NCBI RefSeq assembly: GCF_025195125.1
Contig: NZ_JAMGSL010000017.1
Span: 1 to 64,000, forward strand
Reading direction: 5' to 3'
DNA: 64,000 nucleotides
From: Streptomyces sp. Je 1-79
GTDB taxonomy: Bacteria; Actinomycetota; Actinomycetes; Streptomycetales; Streptomycetaceae
Shown: piece after piece, positions 7,320-15,981 of the stretch
Layout of the letters: each line of letters opens with the position of its first letter
Numbering within the stretch: position 1 is the stretch's first letter
Program-made: the position numbers and the translations under genes
Notes under the pieces: model-generated
Told to the model about the DNA's origin: nothing
What the model saw: the letters and a program-made list of their open reading frames with translations, nothing else
Database searches by the model: none

Positions 7320-9542
7320 ATGAGCGGTGACGGTCGGGACGAGCCGCTGGGCAAGAGCGGCACCACGGAGACCGGAGGCGTTCCCTCCCAGCAGTCCGGA
7401 CGGCAGGTGCCGAACCAGGGCGGGCCCGGAGGTTCCTCGGGCGTGGCGGCGGGCTCTTCCGGCGTGGCGGCGGGCTCTTCCGGCGTGCCGAGCGGCTCCT
7501 CGGGCGTGGCGACGGGCTCCTCGGGCGTGCCGAGCGGCTCCTCGGGCGTGGCGACGGGCTCCTCGGGCGTGCCGAGCGGCTCCTCGGGCGTGGCGACGGG
7601 CTCCTCGGGCGTGGCGACGGGCTCCTCGGGCGTGGCGGCGGGCTCCTCGGGCGTGGCGGCGGGCTCCTCTGCGGCGCCGGGTTCGGCAGCCGTAGGCCTC
7701 CCTGGTGCTTCCGTCGGGGCCGCCGAGCCGAGCGTGCCGCAGCAGCGTGAACACGGGGTCCCGGCGCCGGTCCCCGACGGGTCCGACGCGTACGACGGCG
7801 TTCTTCCGCCGCCGGTCGAACTGCCGCCCTCCGACGCCGATCTCATCCAGCTGATGCGGGACGGCGACGACAGCGCGTACGAAGAGCTGTTCCGCCGCCA
7901 CTCCGACGCCGTGCGCCGCTACGCCAGGACGTGCTGCCGCGACGCGCACACCGCCGACGACCTGACGGCCGAGGTGTTCGCCCGCACGCTCCAGGCCGTA
8001 CGGGGCGGGGCGGGGCCCGAACAGGCCGTCCGGGCCTATCTGCTGACCACCGTCCGCCGGGTGGCGGCGAACTGGACCCGGACCCAGAAGCGGGAGCATC
8101 TGGTCGAGGACTTCGCGGTCTTCGCGGCACAGGCCGCCCGCACCTCCGAGGTCTCCGACCAGGACACCCTCGATCTCGGTGCCGACGTCCTGGCGATGCA
8201 CGAGGCCGAACAGTCGCTGGCGCTGCAGGCGTTCCGGTCGCTGCCCGAGCGGTGGCAGGCCGTGCTCTGGCACACCACCGTCGAGGAGGAGTCGCCGAGC
8301 GAGGTCGCGCCGCTGTTCGGTCTGACGGCCAACGCGACCGCCGTGCTCGCCAGCAGGGCCCGCGAGGGCCTCAAGCAGGCCTACCTCCAGGCGCACGTCA
8401 GCCAGTCGCTCACGGCGGGCGGCGACTGCGCCCGCTACGCCGACCGGCTCGGCGCCTACGCGCGCGGGGGCCTGCGGATGCGGGCCGAGCGCGGGCTGCG
8501 CAAGCACCTGGAGGAGTGTGCCAAGTGCCGGATCGCCGCCGGTGAGCTGGAGCATGTGAACGCCGGGATCCCGGCGCTGCTGCCGGTCGCCGTCATCGGC
8601 TGGTTCGCCGCCGGGTTCTCCCTCAAGGCCGCGGGCGTTGTGGCCGGCGGGGCCGCGGGCGCGGCCGGGGCCGGTGCGGCCGCCGCCGCGACGGGCGGCG
8701 CCTCGTCGGGTTCGGCCGGGGCGTCCTCAGCCGCGGCGGCCGAGGGGCTCGGCGCCCCCGCGAAGGCGGGCCTCGCGGCCGCCGTGGCCGTCGCCGCGAC
8801 CGCCGGTCTGGTGTGGGCGCTCGCCGGGGACCCGCAGCCGGTCGCGAAGCCCGAACCCTCGCCGCCGGCCGTCGCCACCGTCGTACCGCCGGAGCCGACT
8901 CCCCCGCCGAAGCCGGCGCCCAAGCCCCCGCCGCCGCCCGCCCCGCCGGTCGTGGAGGCCCCCGAGCCGACGCCGACCCCCACGCCGGAGCCGACGGTCG
9001 AGCCGAGCCCCGAGCCCACTCCGCCGCCGAGGCCGAGCCCCACGCCGAAGCCCACCCCGCCGAAGCCGACACCGGCCCCCGCGCCCCCGCGGCCCTCCCC
9101 GCCGGCCGTCTATCAGGTCAACCGGCTGGACTACGGCGTCTTCGGTGACGGCACCGCGCCCGAGGTACGGATCGGCGACAGCAGCTGGATGTGGCAGCGC
9201 GACGGCCTGTCGATCGGCGGTACGCGGTACGCGCACGGGGTGAGCGTGCACGCGCCGTCCGCGCTCGTGATCGACCTCAACCGGCAGTGCACCAGCTACG
9301 ACGCCCTCGTGGGCATCGACGACCTGAGCGCGCCGCTCGGCGTCGGAGGTGTGCGCTTCTCCGTCTACGGGGACGGTGTACGGCTCTGGCGGTCGGGGGT
9401 CGTCGAGCCGGGAGACCCCGCCGTCCCGGTCCATGTGGGGATCGCGGGACGCTCGACGATCCGGCTGGTGGTGGAGGAGCACACCCCCTTCGGCCGCGCC
9501 GCGGTCGCGGACTGGGCGCAGTCCCGCATCAGCTGCGGGTGA
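7320..9542 (+). CDS. ECF sigma factor fused to zinc-finger, membrane segment and NPCBM sensor domain
   Basis: About 740 aa, several times the size of a normal ECF sigma factor. Residues 38-114 are eleven 7-aa repeats (GSSGVAx). Sigma region 2 is at about 170-240 (DADLIQLMRDGDDSAYEELF) and region 4 at about 305-355 (LPERWQAVLWHTTVEEESPS). Then come an anti-sigma-like zinc finger HLEECAKC (about 400), hydrophobic segments (about 416-460 and 482-505, the latter KAGLAAAVAVAATAGLVWAL), a Pro-Thr-Glu-rich linker (about 510-600) and a C-terminal NPCBM carbohydrate-binding module (LDYGVFGDGTAPEV). The layout suggests a membrane-tethered sigma with an external sugar sensor. ATG 7320 is preferred over GTG 7299. 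Confidence 0.85.
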   Translation: MSGDGRDEPLGKSGTTETGGVPSQQSGRQVPNQGGPGGSSGVAAGSSGVAAGSSGVPSGSSGVATGSSGVPSGSSGVATGSSGVPSGSSGVATGSSGVATGSSGVAAGSSGVAAGSSAAPGSAAVGLPGASVGAAEPSVPQQREHGVPAPVPDGSDAYDGVLPPPVELPPSDADLIQLMRDGDDSAYEELFRRHSDAVRRYARTCCRDAHTADDLTAEVFARTLQAVRGGAGPEQAVRAYLLTTVRRVAANWTRTQKREHLVEDFAVFAAQAARTSEVSDQDTLDLGADVLAMHEAEQSLALQAFRSLPERWQAVLWHTTVEEESPSEVAPLFGLTANATAVLASRAREGLKQAYLQAHVSQSLTAGGDCARYADRLGAYARGGLRMRAERGLRKHLEECAKCRIAAGELEHVNAGIPALLPVAVIGWFAAGFSLKAAGVVAGGAAGAAGAGAAAAATGGASSGSAGASSAAAAEGLGAPAKAGLAAAVAVAATAGLVWALAGDPQPVAKPEPSPPAVATVVPPEPTPPPKPAPKPPPPPAPPVVEAPEPTPTPTPEPTVEPSPEPTPPPRPSPTPKPTPPKPTPAPAPPRPSPPAVYQVNRLDYGVFGDGTAPEVRIGDSSWMWQRDGLSIGGTRYAHGVSVHAPSALVIDLNRQCTSYDALVGIDDLSAPLGVGGVRFSVYGDGVRLWRSGVVEPGDPAVPVHVGIAGRSTIRLVVEEHTPFGRAAVADWAQSRISCG
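7431..7661 (+). repeat. 21-bp tandem repeat (11 copies) in the sigma-factor gene
   Basis: Eleven in-frame copies of a 21-bp unit of the form GGCTCCTCGGGCGTGGCGACG encode GSSGV followed by AA, PS or AT. Third-position variants (TCC/TCT, GCG/CCG) allow sub-types to be followed in the alternating order AA,AA,PS,AT,PS,AT,PS,AT,AT,AA,AA. Near-identical units imply recent slippage or recombination, and copy number may differ between strains. Confidence 0.9.
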
Positions 9543-9579
9543 GGCCGGGACCGGTGGAGGGCGGCGGCGCGCCCGTTCC

Positions 9580-9700
9580 ATAGGCGCCCTGTGCGTACCC
9601 GTTTCGTAGGCGCCTGTGCGTACCCGTCGCGTAAGCCCTGTGCGTACCCGTCGCGTAAGCCCTGTGCGTACCCGTCGCGTAAGCCCTGTGCGTACCCGCC
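9580..9700. repeat. 24-bp intergenic tandem repeat, about five copies
   Basis: Between the convergent stop codons of the sigma gene (9542) and the AfsR-like gene (9750) the unit GTAAGCCCTGTGCGTACCCG plus TCGC recurs: two diverged copies at 9580-9630, then near-perfect copies to about 9700. No unit forms a strong hairpin, so it is not an ordinary terminator. The gap otherwise shows no gene. Confidence 0.8.
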
Positions 9701-9749
9701 CTGTGCCTGCCCGTGCCGTGAGCGCCCCGCGATCCGCTCGGTGGGCGTC

Positions 9750-12700
9750 CTACGCGCCCCCGCCCGTCACGTACGCGTCGGCCAGCGCGATCACGTCGGC
9801 GGGCGACAGACCGGCGCCCTCGGCGTACGCCTTCGCTCGGTGGGTCTCGTCCATGGACGTGCGCGCCCGGTCCATCAGCTCCTCCACCTCGCGGAGTTCG
9901 GGGACCGAGCGGGGGATCGCGGCGCGCCAGGTGTCGACCGCGCCGAGGGCCCGGACGGCGAGCGTGTGTGCGCCGCTCAGGGCGAGGGTGGTCGCCACGC
10001 CCTCCGCGAGATGGACCGTGACGAAGTCGGCGCACTGGGCCCCGAGCGCGAGGCGCAGGGCCTCGACCGCCTCCGCCACCGCGGCGACGCCCCGGCCCTC
10101 GTACGCCGACACGCGCGCGGAGAGCCCGACCAGGGCGGCGTCCATGTGGGGCGGCGGGGTGCCGGTCATGACCAGCCGGCCCACCTCGTCCAGATGGGCG
10201 CGGGCGGACCGTACCTCGCCGCGGTGCAGGGCGATCAGTGCCCGCATGAGCCCGACGAACGTCTCCGTGTCGTTGTTGACGTGATGGCGGGCGACCTCCG
10301 CAGCGGCCTCGTCCAGGCCCTTCTCGGCGGCGTCCATGTCACCGGACCGGTAGGAGAGTTCGGCGAGCCGGGCGATCAGGAACGGGGATTCGGCGTGCGC
10401 GCCGACCTCGCGCGCGAGGCCCAGCGCCTCCTCGTACGCCTCCCCCGCCTCCTCGTACCGGCCGCGCATCGTGTTCGCCTCGGCCGCCGCGCTCGCCACC
10501 TGTGCCCGCATCCAGCGGTCGCCGACCCGTCGGGACAGGGCGCGCAGTTCGGCCAGGTTCTCGTCGACTCCGGGCATCCCGCCGGGCATGTCGATCACCA
10601 GGTGGGTACGGAACATCAGGCTGACGCCGATCTCCCACTCGCCGCCGTACCGTCGGCAGGTCTCGACGCTGAGGTCGAGCATCGCGCGGATGGTGGGGGC
10701 GTCCTCCGTGAGGTACGCGGTGAACGGCCACAGCAGCCCGGGGAAGCGGGCGGACCGGGGGCCGGGCCGCTCGCCGAACGCCTCACGCACCCGGCGCACC
10801 AGCGCGGAGGCCTCGGGGTCGTCGCGCAGATCGGCGACCGCGCGGCTCTCCGCGGAGAGGAAGAAGGACAGCATGCGCAGCTCCATGCGCGGCCAGTAGC
10901 GGGGGTCCTCCCGATCGTCGGGGTCCTCGCCGAGTCCGACCGTCTGCTCGACCCAGGCCATGCCCTCGGGACGGTAGTTGCGCAGCCACCAGAACCAGCC
11001 CATGGCGAAGACGAGGCGGTGCGCGGCGGCCTCGTCGGGTGCGCTGACGATCGTGCGGTGGAGGGCGGCGCGGATGTTGTCGAGGTCGGTCTCGATCCGT
11101 CGGATCCAGGGGAGCTGCTCGCCGGAGCGGAGCAGGGGCTCGGCGCGCTCGGCGAGAGCGGTGAAGTGCGCCGTGTGGGCCGTCTCGGCGGCGGCGAGCA
11201 GGGCCGGGCGCTCGGCGGCGCGTTCGGCGGCGTACTCGTGGATGGTCTCCAGGAGCCGGTAGCGCATCTCGCCCTCGTCGGTGGGGGCGGCGACGACCAG
11301 GGACTTGTCGACGAGCGCGCCGAGCACGTCGGCGGCGTTCGGGGCGAGGGCCTCGGCGGCGGCGAGGTCCCAGCCGCCGGTGAAGACGGAGACCTGGCGG
11401 AGCAGGGCGCGCTCGTCGGTGTCGAGGAGGTCCCAGGACCAGTCGACGACCGCGCGGAGTGTCTGCTGGCGGGGCAGGACGGTACGGCTGCCGGAGGTGA
11501 GGAGGCGGAAGCGGTCGTCGAGGCGGTCGGCGATCTGGCGCGGGGTGAGCAGCCGCAGTCGGGCGGCGGCCAGTTCGATGGCGAGGGGGAGGCCGTCGAG
11601 GCGGCGGCAGATCTCGTCGACGACGTCGGGGGTGGGGGCCTGGGGTCCGGGGTCGGCGTCGCAGGCTCCGTCGGGGAGGGGATCGGCAGGGAGGGGTGCG
11701 GCGGGGTCGGCGTCGCAGCCTCCGTCGGGGAGGGGCGCGGCGAGGTCGAGGTCGGGGCGGACGGCTCGGGCGCGTTCGGCGAAGAGGCGGTGGGCCGGGT
11801 CGGGCGGCAGCGGTTCGACGGGGCGGACCGTCTCGCCCGGGACGCCGAGGGGCTCACGGCTGGTGGCGAGAACGCGCAGCCCGGGGCAGTGGGTGAGGAG
11901 GGTCTCGGCGAGAGCTGCCGCCGCGTCGATGACGTGCTCGCAGTTGTCGAGGACGAGGAGGAGTGAGCGGGGCGCGAGGAGTTCGACGAGACGGGCGGTG
12001 GGGTCGTCCTGGAGGGGGTGCCCCTCACGGGTGATCAGGGTGGTCTCGCGGAGTCGGAGCGCGGAGAGGACGGCACCCGGCACGGCGGCGGGATCGTCGA
12101 GCGGGGCGAGCTCGACGAGCCAGGCCCCGTGCCGGGTGCCGGGGGCTGGCTGCTCCTTCGACTCCGTCGGTCCCGTCGGTCCCGTCGACTCCGCCGGCCC
12201 CGTCCGGTCCTGGATGCCGAGGGCGGCCTCCTCGGCGAGGCGGGTCTTGCCGGAGCCGCCGGGGCCGGTGAGCGTGACGAGGCGGGAGCGGGTGAGGTCG
12301 CCGCGGAGGGCGGCCAGTTCGGGCTCGCGGCCGACGAAGGAGGTGAGGCGGGGCCGGATGTTTCCAGTTTCGCGGGCCTGCCGCGGGGGTGACGGCGGCC
12401 CGAGCAGCTCCCGGTGTAGCGCCACGAGTTCGGCGCCGGGGTCGGTGCCGAGCCCCTCGGCGAGGGCGCGGCGCGCGTCCTCGTACGCGGAGAGGGCGTC
12501 GGCCTGCCGGCCCTCGTCCCGCAGGGCGCGGACGAGTTGGGCGCGGAAGCCTTCGTCGTACGGGTAGGCGGCGGTGAGCTCGGACAGCTCCGGGACGAGT
12601 CCGCCGACGGCGCCGCGCCGCAGATCGGCCTCGATCCGCTGCCGTACGGCGGCGAGCCGCTGCGCCTCGGGCCGCACGCGCGCGTGCTCGGGCAGATCGG

Positions 12701-13118
12701 CGAGCGCGGGGCCGCGGAAGAGGGCGAGGGCGGTACGGAGGAGGGCGGCGGCGGCTTCGGGGTCGCCGGCGTCGAGGCGGGCGTCCGCGTCCCGGGCGTG
12801 GCGCTCGAAGACGTACAGGTCGATGTCGTCGGGGCCCGCGGCGAGGCGGTAGCCGGGGCCGGGCGTGGACTCGACGGCCTCCCGTCCGATCACGCGCCGG
12901 AGGCGGCCGACGAGGGCCTGGAGGGCGGCGGGGGCGTCGTGCGGGGAGTCGTCGCCGTACACGTCCTCGACGAGCTCGGCGACGGTGACGGCACGCCCGG
13001 CGCGCGACGCGAGCGCGGCGAGCAGCGCGCGCAGCCGGGCACCGCCCAGGGGAAGGGTGGTGCCGTGGACGTCGAGGGCGAGGGTCGTGCCGAGGATGAG
13101 GTACCGCACGCGGGCCAT
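9750..13118 (-). CDS. AfsR/SARP-type regulator with BTAD, NB-ARC ATPase and TPR domains
   Basis: 1122 aa. The N terminus is an OmpR-like winged helix (about 1-95: LGGARLRALLAALASRAGRA), then the bacterial transcriptional activation domain (about 100-245: LYVFERHARDADARLDAGDP). A P-loop LVTLTGPGGSGKTRLAEEAA at about 275-295 and LLLVLDNCEHVID (Walker B) define the STAND ATPase, and the remainder is TPR-like helices. Such proteins activate secondary-metabolite or developmental genes, with ATP binding as the switch. A LPDGxCDADP motif is duplicated near residue 450. No biosynthetic cluster is adjacent, so it is likely a global rather than pathway regulator. Confidence 0.88.
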   Translation of the reverse strand: MARVRYLILGTTLALDVHGTTLPLGGARLRALLAALASRAGRAVTVAELVEDVYGDDSPHDAPAALQALVGRLRRVIGREAVESTPGPGYRLAAGPDDIDLYVFERHARDADARLDAGDPEAAAALLRTALALFRGPALADLPEHARVRPEAQRLAAVRQRIEADLRRGAVGGLVPELSELTAAYPYDEGFRAQLVRALRDEGRQADALSAYEDARRALAEGLGTDPGAELVALHRELLGPPSPPRQARETGNIRPRLTSFVGREPELAALRGDLTRSRLVTLTGPGGSGKTRLAEEAALGIQDRTGPAESTGPTGPTESKEQPAPGTRHGAWLVELAPLDDPAAVPGAVLSALRLRETTLITREGHPLQDDPTARLVELLAPRSLLLVLDNCEHVIDAAAALAETLLTHCPGLRVLATSREPLGVPGETVRPVEPLPPDPAHRLFAERARAVRPDLDLAAPLPDGGCDADPAAPLPADPLPDGACDADPGPQAPTPDVVDEICRRLDGLPLAIELAAARLRLLTPRQIADRLDDRFRLLTSGSRTVLPRQQTLRAVVDWSWDLLDTDERALLRQVSVFTGGWDLAAAEALAPNAADVLGALVDKSLVVAAPTDEGEMRYRLLETIHEYAAERAAERPALLAAAETAHTAHFTALAERAEPLLRSGEQLPWIRRIETDLDNIRAALHRTIVSAPDEAAAHRLVFAMGWFWWLRNYRPEGMAWVEQTVGLGEDPDDREDPRYWPRMELRMLSFFLSAESRAVADLRDDPEASALVRRVREAFGERPGPRSARFPGLLWPFTAYLTEDAPTIRAMLDLSVETCRRYGGEWEIGVSLMFRTHLVIDMPGGMPGVDENLAELRALSRRVGDRWMRAQVASAAAEANTMRGRYEEAGEAYEEALGLAREVGAHAESPFLIARLAELSYRSGDMDAAEKGLDEAAAEVARHHVNNDTETFVGLMRALIALHRGEVRSARAHLDEVGRLVMTGTPPPHMDAALVGLSARVSAYEGRGVAAVAEAVEALRLALGAQCADFVTVHLAEGVATTLALSGAHTLAVRALGAVDTWRAAIPRSVPELREVEELMDRARTSMDETHRAKAYAEGAGLSPADVIALADAYVTGGGA

Positions 13119-13174
13119 TGTCCCCGGGGGTGGTGCGCGGCGCCTCGGGGTTTACGCGGAGGGTCGGCGGGCCG

Positions 13175-13270
13175 TCAGAATGCGGAGCTGTCGAGCTCGA
13201 AGCCGAGCGGGGCCGGGAGCAGTACGGCAGCTTGTGGCCGGCTTTGTGCGCGTAGTCGTCCCCCCTCACG
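13175..13270 (-). pseudogene. Possible frameshifted C-terminal remnant (Uma2-like)
   Basis: Minus-strand frame ending at 13175 reads AAVLLPAPLGFELDSSAF and stop, resembling the closing motif of Uma2-family nuclease-fold proteins (LPxPxGxxLDT). Immediately upstream another frame reads GDDYAHKAGHKLPY, which could be the preceding strand if a frameshift intervenes. The rest of the gene is absent. Evidence is only a short match from memory, so this could be chance. Confidence 0.25.
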
Positions 13271-15392
13271 CCGGCAGTGATCTCCGGGTGGCCGGGATCA
13301 GGGGGCCCACCACCGCCGTGCGCTGGCGCGGGGCCGCCGTGCCCGTCCAGCAGGTGCCGCGGCGGGCGAGGAGGCGGCGGAGCCAGAGTTCGGTGGAGAC
13401 GAGGTCGGCGAGGCCGTCCAGCGGGACCGGGTCGCCGTCGGCCGCCGCGTGGAGGGCCTTGCGGACCACGCGGGCCTCGATCAGGCCCGCGTCGGCGAGG
13501 AGCGGGGCGTCGAAGAGGGCCATCAGGTCCGGGAGGGCGGCGCGCAGCCCCGCCCGGGTGGCCGCGGACGGGACCGCCGGGTTCGGTGCGCCCCAGCCCG
13601 GCGGGAGGTCGTGGACGCCCGCACCCGCGAGGACGGTGCGCAGGACGGACGCCCGGGCGCCCGGCTGGACCCGGAGCGACTCGGGGAGGTCGCGGCAGGC
13701 GCGGACGACCTGGTTGTCGAGGAACGGGGCGTGCAGCCGCTGGCCGCGGATCTCGGCCGCCTGCTCCAGAACCCGGTGGTCGCCCGCCGCCCGGGCGAGC
13801 GCCGCACGCGCGCGTGCCTCCCCGGGCCGCTGCACCGAGGTCGGCAGCGTCGCCGCCCGGGTCAGCCGAACCGATACTTCAGCCAGCGCCTCTCCCGTCA
13901 GCCACCGCGCCGCCGGGCCGGGACGCGACCAGGTCAGCGCGGACAGGGACGCCTCCACCGGACCGACGAAGGACCCCGGTCCCGTCCGGTTCGCGTCGAG
14001 GAGCCGCGTCGCCGCCTCCTCGATGCCCGAGCGGTACGGAGTACGGGCGAGCCGGCGGGCCGCCCGGTAGACCGTCAGCGGGACGAGCAGCGAACCGGCG
14101 GACGGGCCCGTGGCCTTGGCGAGCGCCGTCACGGGGCGCACCAGCGATCTGCGCCGCCGGTCCATCAGCAGATCGGCCAGGCGCGCCGGGTGCGCGTCGA
14201 GGACCTGACGGGCGCCCAGCCCCGTGAAGTGGTCCGCGCTGCCGCCCGCGAGCCGCCGCCGGTGCCGGTCGGCGACGACCAGCGAGGGGCCGGGCTCGTC
14301 GGTCAGCGGCCCCTCCAGCTCGGCGTAGGGCAGCGCCTCCTCGCCCGCCGCCACGACCACGTGGTGCAGCCGCGGGTTCGCCGCGATCGTCCTGGCCCGC
14401 TCCAGCTCGTCCTCCCGGGCCGGCGCGCCCCCGGCCGCCAGGTCGTTGAAGGTGACGGCGAGCAGCCGCTCCCCCGCGCCCGTGCCGTGGCCCAGGATCG
14501 TCCCGGGCACCCCGGGCAGGCCGGCCGCCAGCAGGGCGAGCGTGCCGGACGCGCTGCCTCCGGACAGGTCCGCCCCGATCCCCGGAGCCGGACCGCCGCC
14601 CCGGGCCGCCCGCCGCTCGGCCGGCCCCATGCCGGGCACGGGCCCCGGGTCCGGAAGCGGCGACTCCGGGGCGTGCCGGGGCGCGGTGAGCCGGGCCCGT
14701 ACGGCGTCGATCAGCGCGTCCCGTACGCCCTCCACGGCCCGCCGCGGCTCGACCTCCGCCGCGGCGACGGCGAGCGAGGCCACCGGTTCGTACCCGGTGA
14801 TCTCGCGCGAACCCTCCCGCAGGATCAGCGCGTGCCCGGGCGGCACCCGCTTCACCCCTTCGTACGGTGTGGAGTCGCGCAGCGCCTCGGGGGTCTCGGG
14901 GCAGGCGAGCAGCGCCGCCAGATGGCCGATGTCGAGCTGGGCCTCGACGAGGTCCGCGAGGGGCAGGGCGGCCGTCGCGAACGCCGTGCCGCCCGCCCAC
15001 GGGGTGTGGAAAACCGGCCGCGCACCGGCCAGATCACCCGTCACGGTGACCCGGCGGCCGACCTGTACGACCGCCGTGTAGCTGCCGGCCCAGGCCGTGA
15101 GATGGCGCAGCGCGCCCCCGCGCGCGGTGAGCAGTCCGACCCTCAGCTCCTCGTCGCTCGCCGCGCAACACCCCAGTACGGCAAGGCGGGTGTGCGCGTC
15201 GAGACGGATCACCCGGACCTCGTCGGGGCGCCAGTCGCCGACCGCCCACAGCGGGTCGGGGTCACCCCACAGCGGCTGCGCGCCCACCGGGTGCACCGTG
15301 CGCCCCTCGGACGCCGGGTCCGCCACGGCCCCGGCCGTTCCCGTCGGGGCGAAGCTCGCGGCGACACTGCTCCAGCCCACCAGCCATCGCAT
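13266..15392 (-). CDS. Asparagine-synthetase-like protein (macrolactam-cyclase-like)
   Basis: 708 aa from the ATG at 15392, five bases after GGAGG. The N-terminal half resembles the glutaminase domain of class B asparagine synthetases but begins MRWLVGWSS rather than MC, so the catalytic Cys2 is missing. The C-terminal half keeps an ATP-pyrophosphatase P-loop-like motif GADLSGGSASGTLALLAAGL and helices ending LHAPFLDNQVVRACRDLPES. Proteins of this type include lasso-peptide cyclases and the albusnodin/ikarugamycin-labelled family, which use ATP to activate a carboxylate for amide formation. No precursor peptide gene was found nearby, so substrate is unknown. Confidence 0.75.
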   Translation of the reverse strand: MRWLVGWSSVAASFAPTGTAGAVADPASEGRTVHPVGAQPLWGDPDPLWAVGDWRPDEVRVIRLDAHTRLAVLGCCAASDEELRVGLLTARGGALRHLTAWAGSYTAVVQVGRRVTVTGDLAGARPVFHTPWAGGTAFATAALPLADLVEAQLDIGHLAALLACPETPEALRDSTPYEGVKRVPPGHALILREGSREITGYEPVASLAVAAAEVEPRRAVEGVRDALIDAVRARLTAPRHAPESPLPDPGPVPGMGPAERRAARGGGPAPGIGADLSGGSASGTLALLAAGLPGVPGTILGHGTGAGERLLAVTFNDLAAGGAPAREDELERARTIAANPRLHHVVVAAGEEALPYAELEGPLTDEPGPSLVVADRHRRRLAGGSADHFTGLGARQVLDAHPARLADLLMDRRRRSLVRPVTALAKATGPSAGSLLVPLTVYRAARRLARTPYRSGIEEAATRLLDANRTGPGSFVGPVEASLSALTWSRPGPAARWLTGEALAEVSVRLTRAATLPTSVQRPGEARARAALARAAGDHRVLEQAAEIRGQRLHAPFLDNQVVRACRDLPESLRVQPGARASVLRTVLAGAGVHDLPPGWGAPNPAVPSAATRAGLRAALPDLMALFDAPLLADAGLIEARVVRKALHAAADGDPVPLDGLADLVSTELWLRRLLARRGTCWTGTAAPRQRTAVVGPLIPATRRSLPA

Positions 15393-15981
15393 CGGCGCCT
15401 CCACGTCTGTTCAGTGGAGGAACATGCTGCCACGACAACAGCGCGCGGAGGGGGCTACGGGGTCGCGCGCGCAAACGCGAATGCGCCCCTGGCATGGGCC
15501 AGTTGTCAGCGGTTCAACAACCGTCGTCATTCGGCCAATCTCATTGGCGCGGACACGGCCCCACGGACCGTCGGCACTCCGGGAGGCGCTCTTCGCCTCC
15601 CGGAGCCGTCCGCCGCCCGCGGGGAATGGGGCGGCGGTATCCCCCAGCCCACCGGTCCCTAGCCGAGTGGGCCGACCCACGCAGGACTCATGGAAGCGCT
15701 CCCCCGCCGACCGGGCGAGAGCGCACGGCCGGGCGCACGGCCACACGACCGGGGCACGCGCCCCGGAGCGCCCCGCGAGCCCCCCGTGAGCGCCGTCCCG
15801 GCGCCGGACCCGCCGACACCACTACGCCATCTGTCGGCCATCCGTCTGTTCCCACAACAATCCCGCCATACGGAACTCCGCCCCTTAACGGTCGGGATGC
15901 GGCGAACTACGCTGTGTTTACGAATGCCGCACGCCTATGCCCGGCGTCGTGGCGGCCGTCTGGGTGTCGAGGGGTGGCGTC
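15393..15981. promoter_or_regulatory. Intergenic region between divergent genes
   Basis: Almost 590 bp. Near 15500-15525 is an imperfect inverted repeat (GTTGT...ACAAC) and from about 15800 the sequence becomes less GC-rich (CCATACGGAACTCCGCCCC, TGTGTTTACGAATGCC), consistent with promoters for the downstream plus-strand gene. Short open frames here lack ribosome sites and family resemblance. No lasso-type precursor, RNA gene or repeat was recognised. Confidence 0.4.

Noticed and set aside
7001-7846. Minus-strand frames with ATPEEP repeats
   Set aside because: They are shadows of the GSSGVA-type repeat in the sigma gene.
9580-9700. CRISPR array
   Set aside because: The repeats are directly adjacent without unique spacers and no cas genes are present.
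9591-11966. Open frame of 791 codons antisense to the AfsR-like gene
   Set aside because: It begins in the intergenic repeat and runs antisense to BTAD/NB-ARC coding sequence.
15411-15746. Possible lasso or RiPP precursor upstream of the asparagine-synthetase-like gene
   Set aside because: The candidate frames lack a leader/core boundary, a suitable ring-forming residue pattern and a ribosome site.
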